The position numbers and the translations under genes are program-made. Positions 15,430 through 20,825 of a stretch of 25,524 bases of DNA are shown here, one piece after another. Location: IMG/VR virus record IMGVR_UViG_3300030406_004233, positions 1 to 25,524 of that record; one strand, written 5' to 3'. The notes beneath the pieces are model-generated. The model saw only the letters and a program-made list of their open reading frames with translations. It was not told the DNA's origin and did no database searches. The DNA is from a virus. How positions within the stretch are numbered: the stretch's first letter is position 1; the number at the start of each line of letters is the position of its first letter.

Positions 15430-15624
15430 CTATTCATCAATCTTCACTCCATCTATCTTGACACAATACTGTTTTTCAAACAGATCGACAGACTCTTTGT
15501 AAGATAACGGTTTTTCTTCATTCCAAAACCTTTCACTTTCATTCTCTGATAGCCAAAAGTTAAAATTTTCTATTGGACTTCTATCGTTATCGTAAACGAA
15601 TTTTTTACTTATTTTCCCTTTCAT
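15430..15624 (-). CDS. Hypothetical protein, 64 aa
   Basis: ATG at 15624 is preferred because GGAGAG lies 5 bases upstream; a GTG at 15672 would add a hydrophobic stretch but has no ribosome binding site. The product begins basic (MKGKISKKFVYDNDRS) and continues with an aromatic, acidic middle (NFNFWLSENESERFWNEEK) and a short helix (YKESVDLFEKQYCVKID). No family is recognised. It is convergent with the small terminase gene, whose stop lies 4 bases away. It stands alone, since the upstream side is the pentamer array. Confidence 0.6.
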   Translation of the reverse strand: MKGKISKKFVYDNDRSPIENFNFWLSENESERFWNEEKPLSYKESVDLFEKQYCVKIDGVKIDE

Positions 15625-15669
15625 AAAATCTCTCCATAAAATAGCCGAAGCCAACCCGAATATGAAATA

Positions 15670-15681
15670 CACTATAGGGAG
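15670..15681 (+). promoter_or_regulatory. T7-type promoter core candidate
   Basis: CACTATAGGGAG is identical to positions -7 to +5 of the classical T7 promoter, and shares CACTATAG with SP6 and K11 types. The preceding 10 bases do not match the T7 specificity region well. The start would be G15677, reading into the pentamer array. No phage RNA polymerase gene lies in the window, so its use is uncertain. Confidence 0.35.
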
Positions 15682-15723
15682 TTGGATTGACCCCAGCTAA
15701 CTAATTATAATCTTTGTTGTATA

Positions 15724-16321
15724 ACACCACAACTGCCCCAACAGACCATAACTCAACTTGCAACAACTTGACAAACCTCTCCTAGACTGCCTTAACTAAA
15801 CGTGACTTAACTCGCGCCACCTGGAGCAACCTCGACTGCCATAACAAAACGGAACGAAACACGCAGCGCCGAACCACAACTGCCATAACCAGACATACCG
15901 CAACGCGCACAAACGCACCAGAACGCAACTCTCCATAACTGCCTTAACCAGACACACCGAGACGCACAGTAACGCAACATAACGCGACTCTCCGTAACTG
16001 CCATAACTTGACATAACTTAACAAGACGAGACTCACCACGACTGCCTTAACGTGACAGAACGCAACCAACCCCACCTGGACTGCCTTGACAGAACCTGCC
16101 TGACCCCAACAAAACCCGCCTTACCTTAACTGACGCACCCAAACGGAACACGACATAACTAACCCCGACTGCCAGACCTTGACCGCAACTGAACCCACCG
16201 AGCCTTTCCGTACGACAACTGCCTAAACACAACGGACCAGAACTCGCGCCAACTAGCGTCTCCATAACTGCCATAACCAACCCCAACTTAACGCAACCCA
16301 CCTTACGATACCACGACTGCC
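15724..16321. repeat. Phased pentamer array with 4-base TGCC anchors (novel element)
   Basis: This stretch of about 600 bases is non-coding and visibly richer in C, and poorer in T and G on the plus strand, than its surroundings. It consists of 13 anchors (12 ACTGCC, beginning at 15732, 15786, 15835, 15879, 15938, 15997, 16041, 16080, 16168, 16218, 16267 and 16316, plus one ACTGAC at 16129). Between anchors the sequence divides into 107 pentamers, one stretched to six bases. All 107 have A or C at the fourth position (next to last), and 97 end in C; the commonest forms are ATAAC, TTAAC, GCAAC and NNGAC. Eleven of the twelve anchor spacings are 4+5n with n from 7 to 11. The array contains no start-to-stop frame resembling a protein. 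Function is unknown; a TerS, replication-protein or other multimer binding site is possible. Confidence 0.95.
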
Positions 16322-16327
16322 AAAATG

Positions 16328-16377
16328 AAAAAGTAGGTCATGTATCGAGGGGGTAAAATGAAAGACACACGACCTAC
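16328..16377 (-). terminator. Terminator of the long leftward operon
   Basis: GTAGGTCATGT (16333-16343) and ACACGACCTAC (16367-16377) pair over 11 positions; the single A-C mismatch on the plus strand becomes a U-G wobble in the leftward RNA. In that direction the stem is followed by TTTTTCATTTT. The loop is long (23 nt). It separates the leftward operon from the pentamer array. Confidence 0.7.
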
Positions 16378-16389
16378 CAAAAAGATCAA

Positions 16390-16881
16390 CTAAGCCAATC
16401 TAGGTGTTAGAGTGGTTGTAGTTTGACCTTTTTTTGATCCTAGACTTTTTTGCAGAGGTTTTCTTGCATTGTCTAGTGTATTTTTATATGAGCCTTTATA
16501 CAAGTTCATAAGCCTTAACTGTTCCTCTAAGCTGTTCATTCTTCTTAGAAGTGTTTCAAATAACTCAGCAGCTATTTGGTCATCAGTTAAAGCCTCAGCA
16601 GTTTCAACAAATCGTCTACCCTCGTCTGTCTTTAAACTTACAAAAGCTCTTACGGTTTCAGGACTAACTTCACTAACATAGACCTTAGCCGTTGCTATTA
16701 GCATTCTAGCCTCATGCATTCTCCACTTTTGAGCAGCTTTACTATCATCCCACTCAAAGAAATTATGCAAAGGACTAGACTTCTTCTTCGCCTCTCGTAA
16801 GACGGTATGAGCCGAAACCGACCCATACCTTTGTTGCACTTTTACGAGTTCAGCAGTTAAATTAATTCTGCTATTTCTCAT
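16390..16881 (-). CDS. Conserved-type phage protein with SPLHNFFEWDDSKAA motif, 163 aa
   Basis: This 163-residue helical protein opens with a short tetratricopeptide-like or HTH-like stretch (AELVKVQQRYGSVSAHTVLREAK). The motif SPLHNFFEWDDSKAAQKWRMHEARMLIA follows, which I know from many phage proteins of unknown function that sit beside the family of the upstream gene. The middle contains beta-prone VYVSEVSPETVRAFVSL, and the C-terminal third is a probable coiled coil (LFETLLRRMNSLEEQLRLMN) with a basic tail. Start and upstream stop overlap as TAATG at 16881. It is the last gene of the leftward operon. A complex with the upstream RAMP-like protein is plausible but unproven. Confidence 0.75.
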   Translation of the reverse strand: MRNSRINLTAELVKVQQRYGSVSAHTVLREAKKKSSPLHNFFEWDDSKAAQKWRMHEARMLIATAKVYVSEVSPETVRAFVSLKTDEGRRFVETAEALTDDQIAAELFETLLRRMNSLEEQLRLMNLYKGSYKNTLDNARKPLQKSLGSKKGQTTTTLTPRLA

Positions 16882-17495
16882 TATGCCACCTTACTAGAAC
16901 CAACTGTAAACATACCGAATGTGCCGTTCCTTTCTGGACGCCATTCACCTACACCAACGGTTTGACCACCATGATTAAGCAAATTAGCTATCTGCTCTAT
17001 GGTCACTCTATCAGCGTCATATTTTACCAGGAGTTCTGCTGACCAGTTTCTAAACTCTGGTCTAAATCTGAGGTCTTTACCAGTCTTTACATTAACTGGG
17101 TCTTTCCTCAATACTGGTTTCTTAGACTTAATAGAAACACACTCTCCATCTGGGGCATTTGGCAGAACGAAAAACAAAGTTCTTGCGTCTGTCATAGCCA
17201 AGCCTAAAGCCTTACCTGCTCTAACTGCACATTGTTTGAATGCACTTGCAGGAAATCCAAACGTGCCATCATCCTGAGTATAAGCAGATTTCAAATACTC
17301 TTTTTTAGGATCGATAGCAGTTCTCTTGGCATTAACTTTATTAGCCTTACCAGAACGGACTTCTTCCATTTCTTTTATCAAAGCCTCCTTCATCTTATTT
17401 TGGATTAAAGGAGTTAAACCCTCGACCTGCAATTTCACAAGATTGAAATTAGGCGGGTTGATTACGAACTTCTGTTCGCGTATTTTATTATTCAT
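16881..17495 (-). CDS. Phage protein with GVGEWRPE signature, possibly Cas7/RAMP-like fold
   Basis: I place the start at ATG 17495, behind GAGAGGAA; a GTG at 17519 would add 8 residues. The 204-residue product has an N-terminal strand ending in a TPL motif (LVKLQVEGLTPLIQNKMKEA), then GFPASAFKQCAVRAGKALGL (80-99), a beta-rich middle and the C-terminal signature NLLNHGGQTVGVGEWRPERNGTFGMF (171-196). This architecture recurs in phage genomes as an uncharacterised family. The entry strand, central helix and glycine-rich late segment remind me of Cas7-type RAMP proteins, which bind nucleic acid; that is a fold guess, not a demonstrated relation. It is encoded with the 163-residue partner. Confidence 0.75.
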   Translation of the reverse strand: MNNKIREQKFVINPPNFNLVKLQVEGLTPLIQNKMKEALIKEMEEVRSGKANKVNAKRTAIDPKKEYLKSAYTQDDGTFGFPASAFKQCAVRAGKALGLAMTDARTLFFVLPNAPDGECVSIKSKKPVLRKDPVNVKTGKDLRFRPEFRNWSAELLVKYDADRVTIEQIANLLNHGGQTVGVGEWRPERNGTFGMFTVGSSKVA

Positions 17496-17545
17496 AAATT
17501 CCTCTCGAAAATTATGCACTCAACACCAAACAATAACACCCGTTA

Positions 17546-17764
17546 TCATTTAGCTGACTGCTCTTGTAGTTCATCCTCTACACAATAAGGCTCTTCATAA
17601 ACCTTTTGATAGTGAAGAACTGTGTTCTTATTACAATCTGAACAGAAATAGTAATCTTGTCCAAAACCATCTCCTTCATCTGCATTGTCTGTAAATTCTG
17701 CAATAGAGCCACAACTTGCACACTCTATCTTATTACTATCTCCGTCTATAAATGGATCAATCAT
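17546..17764 (-). CDS. Small zinc-ribbon protein, 72 aa
   Basis: ATG at 17764 (MIDPFIDGDSNK) overlaps the upstream stop by a few bases; a TTG at 17776 is less likely. Two CxxC knuckles (ECASCGS and FCSDC) are separated by 24 acidic, aromatic residues, which is a one-zinc ribbon. The C-terminus is acidic with a further cysteine (EEPYCVEDEL). Such mini-ribbons usually bind nucleic acid or partner proteins. The specific role is unknown. It is part of the ten-gene leftward early-type operon. Confidence 0.7.
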   Translation of the reverse strand: MIDPFIDGDSNKIECASCGSIAEFTDNADEGDGFGQDYYFCSDCNKNTVLHYQKVYEEPYCVEDELQEQSAK

Positions 17765-17948
17765 CTTCGTTATCAACTAAAAGTTTTGCATGATAATCTT
17801 CACCTTTGTTGTGAACAGTTATCATCAATTTTCCCTCGTTATAAAAGTTATCTTGTTCTATTCTGATTTCTTTGCCTTTAAAATCTATCCAAACAATATT
17901 ATCTTCCCCTTCCAAATTTGATACTATTTCCATTTTTGGTTTACTCAT
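17757..17948 (-). CDS. Small beta-rich protein, 63 aa
   Basis: ATG at 17948 is preceded by GGGGAAG. The product reads as consecutive beta strands (KMEIVSNLEG, NIVWIDFKGKEIRIEQ, KLMITVHNKG, YHAKLLVD) with an acidic end (NEDD). No cysteine, membrane segment or known motif is seen. It overlaps the next gene start by 8 bases. The function is not recognised. Confidence 0.65.
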   Translation of the reverse strand: MSKPKMEIVSNLEGEDNIVWIDFKGKEIRIEQDNFYNEGKLMITVHNKGEDYHAKLLVDNEDD

Positions 17949-17957
17949 TTCTTCCCC

Positions 17958-18221
17958 TTACATTAATTCCAAATTACATTTATATTCACCTTCATTCATG
18001 CTTTCTACCCATGTCCATTTCCCATCTATTTTGTAGAGAATGTCTTTGAAACATGAGCCACCACCATGAACAACTAGAGCAATATCACCTTGCCATCCAG
18101 GACAATCAGGACAGTAGTTTTTTAGTATTGCAACATTATCTAAATGATTTGTTGTAATTTCTTGACCACCATAATGATCGTTTAATGCATTAGCAATACC
18201 TTTCAATTCTTTATCTTTCAT
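17958..18221 (-). CDS. Hypothetical protein, 87 aa
   Basis: ATG at 18221 has GAGGAAG upstream; a TTG one codon earlier is unlikely. The product begins with a helix (KELKGIANALNDHYGGQEI), has one NYCPDCPGW element (CxxC) and a glycine-rich strand (IALVVHGGGSCFKDILYKI), and ends with WTWVESMNEGEYKCNLELM. The single CxxC plus two later cysteines may form one zinc site. No family is recognised. It overlaps the 57-residue gene upstream by 11 bases. Confidence 0.65.
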   Translation of the reverse strand: MKDKELKGIANALNDHYGGQEITTNHLDNVAILKNYCPDCPGWQGDIALVVHGGGSCFKDILYKIDGKWTWVESMNEGEYKCNLELM

Positions 18222-18384
18222 CAAACACTTCCTCTATTGTTATCTCAACACCTAAACCATCATTAGTTGTTAAAATGCTTTCTAACTGACATTCTTTTAG
18301 GTCGTAGTTATCCAAATGATAGAAAATTACTTCATCATTATCGTCAAACTTTTTTAAAGTCTTTATAAGGTTTTTAACTCTCAT
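18211..18384 (-). CDS. Small phage protein, 57 aa (VKxLIKxLKKFDD type)
   Basis: ATG at 18384 overlaps the end of the upstream gene by 11 bases, and the TAA at 18213-18211 lies inside the next gene. The product MRVKNLIKTLKKFDDNDEVIFY, followed by HLDNYDLKECQLESIL, has the very common phage layout of an N-terminal helix V-xLI-xL-xFD, then D-EV and a beta hairpin. It fills exactly the otherwise empty 150 bases between two operon members. The function is unknown. Confidence 0.72.
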   Translation of the reverse strand: MRVKNLIKTLKKFDDNDEVIFYHLDNYDLKECQLESILTTNDGLGVEITIEEVFDER

Positions 18385-18586
18385 TAGTCATCCCCTTAAT
18401 GAATGAAATGTCTGGATTTTGTATACATTCCCAATCACCATTACTACAATCAACATCATCTGTATCGCCACCACCAGAACAAAATGTATTTTCTGCTTCT
18501 TCATAAGTATTAGCCATAACAGTAGTTTCTTGTGTAATTAACAAAGTATGGCTGAATATATATTCTTTCTTTTTATCTCTACTCAT
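18374..18586 (-). CDS. Hypothetical protein, 70 aa
   Basis: ATG at 18586 overlaps the upstream stop by four bases (ATGA) and has GGGGTGGAAG in front. The product has a basic start (MSRDKKKEYIFSHTLLIT), an MANTYEEAENTFCSGGG segment typical of small phage proteins with a YEEAE helix, and an acidic cysteine-containing loop (DTDDVDCSNGDWECIQ). The function is not recognised. Confidence 0.62.
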   Translation of the reverse strand: MSRDKKKEYIFSHTLLITQETTVMANTYEEAENTFCSGGGDTDDVDCSNGDWECIQNPDISFIKGMTNES

Positions 18587-18816
18587 TCTTCCACCCCTTC
18601 TAGATCATAACCAATATCTCCTTCGTCATATCCTTTTTCATACATATACTGTTCTTTAAAATCTTTTAAGTTATCAGGCATTTCTGCCAAAAAGTATTCA
18701 GTCACAACATGAATTAAAAAGTTTCTAGTAGCCCAATGACTAGCCTCATTCACTTCATCTGTAGCCCATTCTTCTGCTATCTTATGTTTAAATTCAGTAA
18801 ATGTTTGTTTAGACAT
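18583..18816 (-). CDS. Hypothetical acidic protein, 77 aa
   Basis: ATG at 18816 overlaps the preceding gene end by 8 bases. The product is mostly helical (FTEFKHKIAEEWATDEVNEA, then HWATRNFLIHVVTEYFLAEM) and strongly acidic, ending YDEGDIGYDLEGVEE. It resembles the acidic mimic-like proteins frequent among phage early genes, but no family is recognised. Confidence 0.62.
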   Translation of the reverse strand: MSKQTFTEFKHKIAEEWATDEVNEASHWATRNFLIHVVTEYFLAEMPDNLKDFKEQYMYEKGYDEGDIGYDLEGVEE

Positions 18817-18982
18817 TATTCATCCCCTCATATTCCTTAGTAGTCCTTTCGTCTGCTAACAAACCCTCAGTAGAGCCACAAGACAAGCAAGTATCTTTAG
18901 TAGTATCAACATTTCTGCTACCACAACAGATACAACATAACGGCATATTTGCTATTTCTAGCCAACTACTTGATTTTTCCAT
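18809..18982 (-). CDS. Small zinc-ribbon protein, 57 aa
   Basis: ATG at 18982 is chosen because its A overlaps the upstream TAA (TAATG); a longer frame to 19042 runs inside the upstream gene. Two cysteine knuckles, CCICCGS and CLSCGS, are separated by nine residues (RNVDTTKDT), a compact zinc ribbon with two extra cysteines. The C-terminus is charged. Probable role: nucleic-acid or protein binding. It is the second gene of the leftward operon. Confidence 0.65.
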   Translation of the reverse strand: MEKSSSWLEIANMPLCCICCGSRNVDTTKDTCLSCGSTEGLLADERTTKEYEGMNNV

Positions 18983-19458
18983 TATTCTACCCCCTCTGTT
19001 TGTTCTTGAACTTCGTCTGCAAGTTTGAGTAATCTCCAACAAGAATGAGAAACATTAGACATATCCAAATGTTGTTCCATAGTTCCTTTTTTGTGATCTT
19101 CTGTAATAAGATAAGAATAGTGCCAAGCCCCATCCTTGAATAAATAAACCCACTCAATAAATATGTCACCTCTTAAATAGTCAAATAACATATATTGGTT
19201 AAGGTGTTTTTTAGTTCTCTCCTGGTCTTCTGAGCCACCTCTGTTTTCTAAGTTCTTATAATACCCAGAATCTTCGATAGTATCTGATAGCCAAGATATG
19301 TTGCCACCATCTACTAATTTTTTAACGGTTGCATGATCTTTATAATGTGCATTTAGAATTCTGCCATTATGTTGCAAGTAGCCATCTGAATGGCAATAGA
19401 TTGAGGATATTTCTTTTGTTTGTTCATCCTGATAACAAATTAAACTTCGTGTAGACAT
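18982..19458 (-). CDS. Conserved-type phage protein (MSTRSLI-YCHSDGYLQHNG), 158 aa
   Basis: ATG at 19458 lies behind AGGAG. The N-terminus MSTRSLICYQDE ... ISSIYCHSDGYLQHNGRILNAHYKD, followed by a VKKLVDGGNISWL element, is a pattern found in numerous phage and plasmid proteins of unknown function, in which the strand-loop SIYCHxDGYxxHNG is the most conserved part. A later WVYLFKDGAWHYSYL strand pair is also characteristic. It is the first gene after the leftward promoter and thus probably among the earliest expressed. The role is unknown. Confidence 0.78.
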   Translation of the reverse strand: MSTRSLICYQDEQTKEISSIYCHSDGYLQHNGRILNAHYKDHATVKKLVDGGNISWLSDTIEDSGYYKNLENRGGSEDQERTKKHLNQYMLFDYLRGDIFIEWVYLFKDGAWHYSYLITEDHKKGTMEQHLDMSNVSHSCWRLLKLADEVQEQTEGVE

Positions 19459-19482
19459 ATTAATTAACTCCTATAGACAAAA

Positions 19483-19510
19483 AGTATACAGATTAGATAC
19501 TAATTGTCAA
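19483..19510 (-). promoter_or_regulatory. Main promoter of the ten-gene leftward operon
   Basis: On the minus strand a perfect TTGACA (19510-19505) and TATACT (19488-19483) are 16 bases apart. A 20-base leader with AGGAG precedes the first ATG. The -10 box includes GTATAC, which recurs near other early promoters. Confidence 0.8.
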
Positions 19511-19783
19511 TAGTAAATATAAATTAAAGTATAGTAATTGTTGGATATAGGGTAAGAAACTGCGCCCCCTCTCTCTCTTGGTCACTCTCTAAATAAAAAT
19601 CATGCTTAAAAGTCGGTCGGATGTCGGTTTGTAGTCGGTCGGCAAGAAGTTTGTTGGTATATATATAATAATAACACACAATACACACACCAGATGCCAG
19701 GATCTACGCTTCCCTGGTTCGGAAATCCGTTTAAGCTACCTTCTAATGTCGAAGTAGGGTGGAAAAATAAAATGTCACATTAC
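19511..19783. other. Divergent control region with GTCGG repeats, TATATA-CACACA tract and hairpin
   Basis: This stretch has no gene. In order it holds a CT-rich run (CCCCCTCTCTCTCT, near 19565-19578), two AGTCGGTCGG copies (19611-19620 and 19633-19642) with an intervening ATGTCGG, a TATATATATAATAATAACACACA tract from about 19657, and an imperfect hairpin whose CCAGG (19697-19701) pairs with CCTGG (19713-19717). The rightward promoter follows. It is the first of a recurring set of intergenic cassettes. Confidence 0.75.
19611..19642 (+). repeat. AGTCGGTCGG repeats, copies 1 and 2
   Basis: Two exact copies of the 10-mer (19611-19620, 19633-19642) lie 22 bases apart, about two helical turns, with a GTCGG half copy between them. 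Three further exact copies lie at 21374, 21478 and 22353. Confidence 0.85.
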
Positions 19784-19811
19784 TTGACATACATTACTAT
19801 TTGTATACACT
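19784..19811 (+). promoter_or_regulatory. Sigma70-like promoter for the first rightward early gene
   Basis: A perfect TTGACA (19784-19789) and TACACT (19806-19811) are 16 bases apart. The spacer and -10 contain TACTATTTGTATAC (19795-19808), repeated exactly in the next promoter. GGGGGT precedes the gene start. Confidence 0.75.
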
Positions 19812-19841
19812 AGACTTATCAACTTACCAAAGGGGGTAAAT

Positions 19842-20081
19842 ATGATAAAAGAACTAGCTGAAACTTTAGCTAAAATCGCTTCTACGGAAGAAAAGAGAGA
19901 CGCAGAGCATGAGAAAGTCATGTCTTTGATTAAGGATTTAAACGACAAACTAGATACCCATATAAAGGGTAATCCAGTTGATGATAATTTTGACATCAAA
20001 AATTATGAAGACGACATCTTAGATATAGTAAGGAATGGGGACTTATCTATTTCGATCAACGATACATTCTATCTAGAATAG
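19842..20081 (+). CDS. Coiled-coil protein, 79 aa
   Basis: ATG at 19842 is preceded by AGGGGGT. Residues 1-45 form a continuous charged helix with heptad character (LAETLAKIASTEEKRDAEHE, then KVMSLIKDLNDKLDTHI). The rest is acidic (NYEDDILDIVRNGDLSISIN). No enzyme motif is seen. It is alone between a strong promoter and a strong terminator, so it is a single-gene transcription unit. The role is unknown; small coiled-coil early proteins often bind host proteins. Confidence 0.7.
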   Translation: MIKELAETLAKIASTEEKRDAEHEKVMSLIKDLNDKLDTHIKGNPVDDNFDIKNYEDDILDIVRNGDLSISINDTFYLE

Positions 20082-20089
20082 TCGGATTA

Positions 20090-20124
20090 GTGTCGGCTCT
20101 CACCAGAGAGTCGGCATTTTTTTT
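20090..20124 (+). terminator. Strong rho-independent terminator built from GTCGG sequence
   Basis: A 12-bp stem GTGTCGGCTCTC (20090-20101) / GAGAGTCGGCAT (20106-20117), with wobbles and an ACCA loop, is followed by T's through 20124. Both arms contain TCGG units, linking this terminator to the GTCGG repeat family. Confidence 0.9.
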
Positions 20125-20217
20125 ATTTTTTTCCTATATATTCACAATAAGCACATAACCACAATAAGCATCACATTCGCCTCATTCCTGGGTCATCAGG
20201 GTGAAACTTATTTCCTC

Positions 20218-20246
20218 TTGACATCTAACTACTATTTGTATACATT
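20218..20246 (+). promoter_or_regulatory. Sigma70-like promoter for the four-gene rightward unit
   Basis: A perfect TTGACA (20218-20223) and TACATT (20241-20246) are 17 bases apart. TACTATTTGTATAC (20230-20243) is identical to the 14-mer in the previous promoter. The leader carries AAGGAG before the ATG at 20268. Upstream lie a TATATA-CACA tract and a CCTGGG-containing inverted segment. Confidence 0.78.
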
Positions 20247-20267
20247 ATTAGGTAAGGAGTAATTAAT

Positions 20268-20492
20268 ATGAAAAATAGAAAGATACCGTTTAATGTTCCA
20301 ATTTTGGACACTAAACCTGTTGAGGTTACCAACCAGTTTACTGGAGAGAAAGTAACTTTAAAGCCAGATGCTCTAGCCGTTTATGATGTTATAAAGGGTT
20401 CTGAGATGTTGAGACGATACGAGGATGTCCGTAAAGGATGTGACTGGTTTATGAAACATGAGCCTAAAGCCTATATGGTTCTATTAGATTAG
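20268..20492 (+). CDS. Conserved-type small phage protein (VYDxIKGxE...WFxxxxPxAYMVLLD), 74 aa
   Basis: ATG at 20268 has AAGGAG upstream. The product is a well-marked small protein: NQFTGEKVTLKPDALAVYDV, then IKGSEMLRRYEDVRKGCDWF, then KHEPKAYMVLLD at the C-terminus. I recognise this pattern from many marine phages, where it is annotated only as hypothetical. No catalytic residue set is visible. It is the first gene of a unit with three further small genes spaced 3 to 9 bases or overlapping. Confidence 0.8.
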   Translation: MKNRKIPFNVPILDTKPVEVTNQFTGEKVTLKPDALAVYDVIKGSEMLRRYEDVRKGCDWFMKHEPKAYMVLLD

Positions 20493-20501
20493 GGGGAAAA
20501 A

Positions 20502-20825
20502 ATGATAACTAACGATGAAGTAAAAAAAGCTAAAAGAGCTTTAGATTCATTATCTGCTAATTGGTATGATGATGAGAAAAAACACTATTGTGAAACAAAT
20601 GGTGCCTGGTATCCAGAGGATATTCCAACCAATCTTTTAGAGGGACACAACTATACAGATTTAAGAGTATTAATAGATTTCTTTGAGAAATTAACTCTTG
20701 CTAAAGTGCCTGAAGTTATAATAATGGCAGAAGTGCTTTGGGACTTTGTTTCTGACAAAGACATACCAGAGATACATAAGATGTTTGACGATAAACTAGA
20801 AAAGCTAGGGGGTGAAGATGAGTAG
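20502..20825 (+). CDS. Hypothetical acidic protein, 107 aa
   Basis: ATG at 20502 follows AGGGGGAAAA. The product is helical: KKAKRALDSLSANWYDDEKK, a Tyr/Trp-rich loop (HYCETNGAWYPEDIP), then two amphipathic helices (RVLIDFFEKLTLAKVPEVII and AEVLWDFVSDKDI). The last residues, LEKLGGEDE, overlap the next start by 8 bases. No family is recognised. Confidence 0.68.
   Translation: MITNDEVKKAKRALDSLSANWYDDEKKHYCETNGAWYPEDIPTNLLEGHNYTDLRVLIDFFEKLTLAKVPEVIIMAEVLWDFVSDKDIPEIHKMFDDKLEKLGGEDE

Noticed and set aside
15796-16301. Minus-strand frames of 65 to 84 codons in the pentamer array (for example with SYGSYG or LRQLW repeats)
   Set aside because: They arise because G/T-rich pentamers on the minus strand seldom form stop codons. 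Overlapping frames are equally open, there are no ribosome binding sites, and the 5-base rhythm gives periodic amino acid patterns automatically.
15724-16321. CRISPR array
   Set aside because: Anchors are only 4-6 bases, spacing varies from 39 to 59, and the intervening sequence is itself patterned. No direct repeat of 20 bases or more and no cas gene is present.
19690-19735. tRNA-like sequence with CCTGGTTCGGAAATCC
   Set aside because: It superficially resembles a T-arm, but there is no acceptor stem, anticodon arm or CCA partner at the right distances. The CCAGG/CCTGG pairing explains it as a cassette hairpin.
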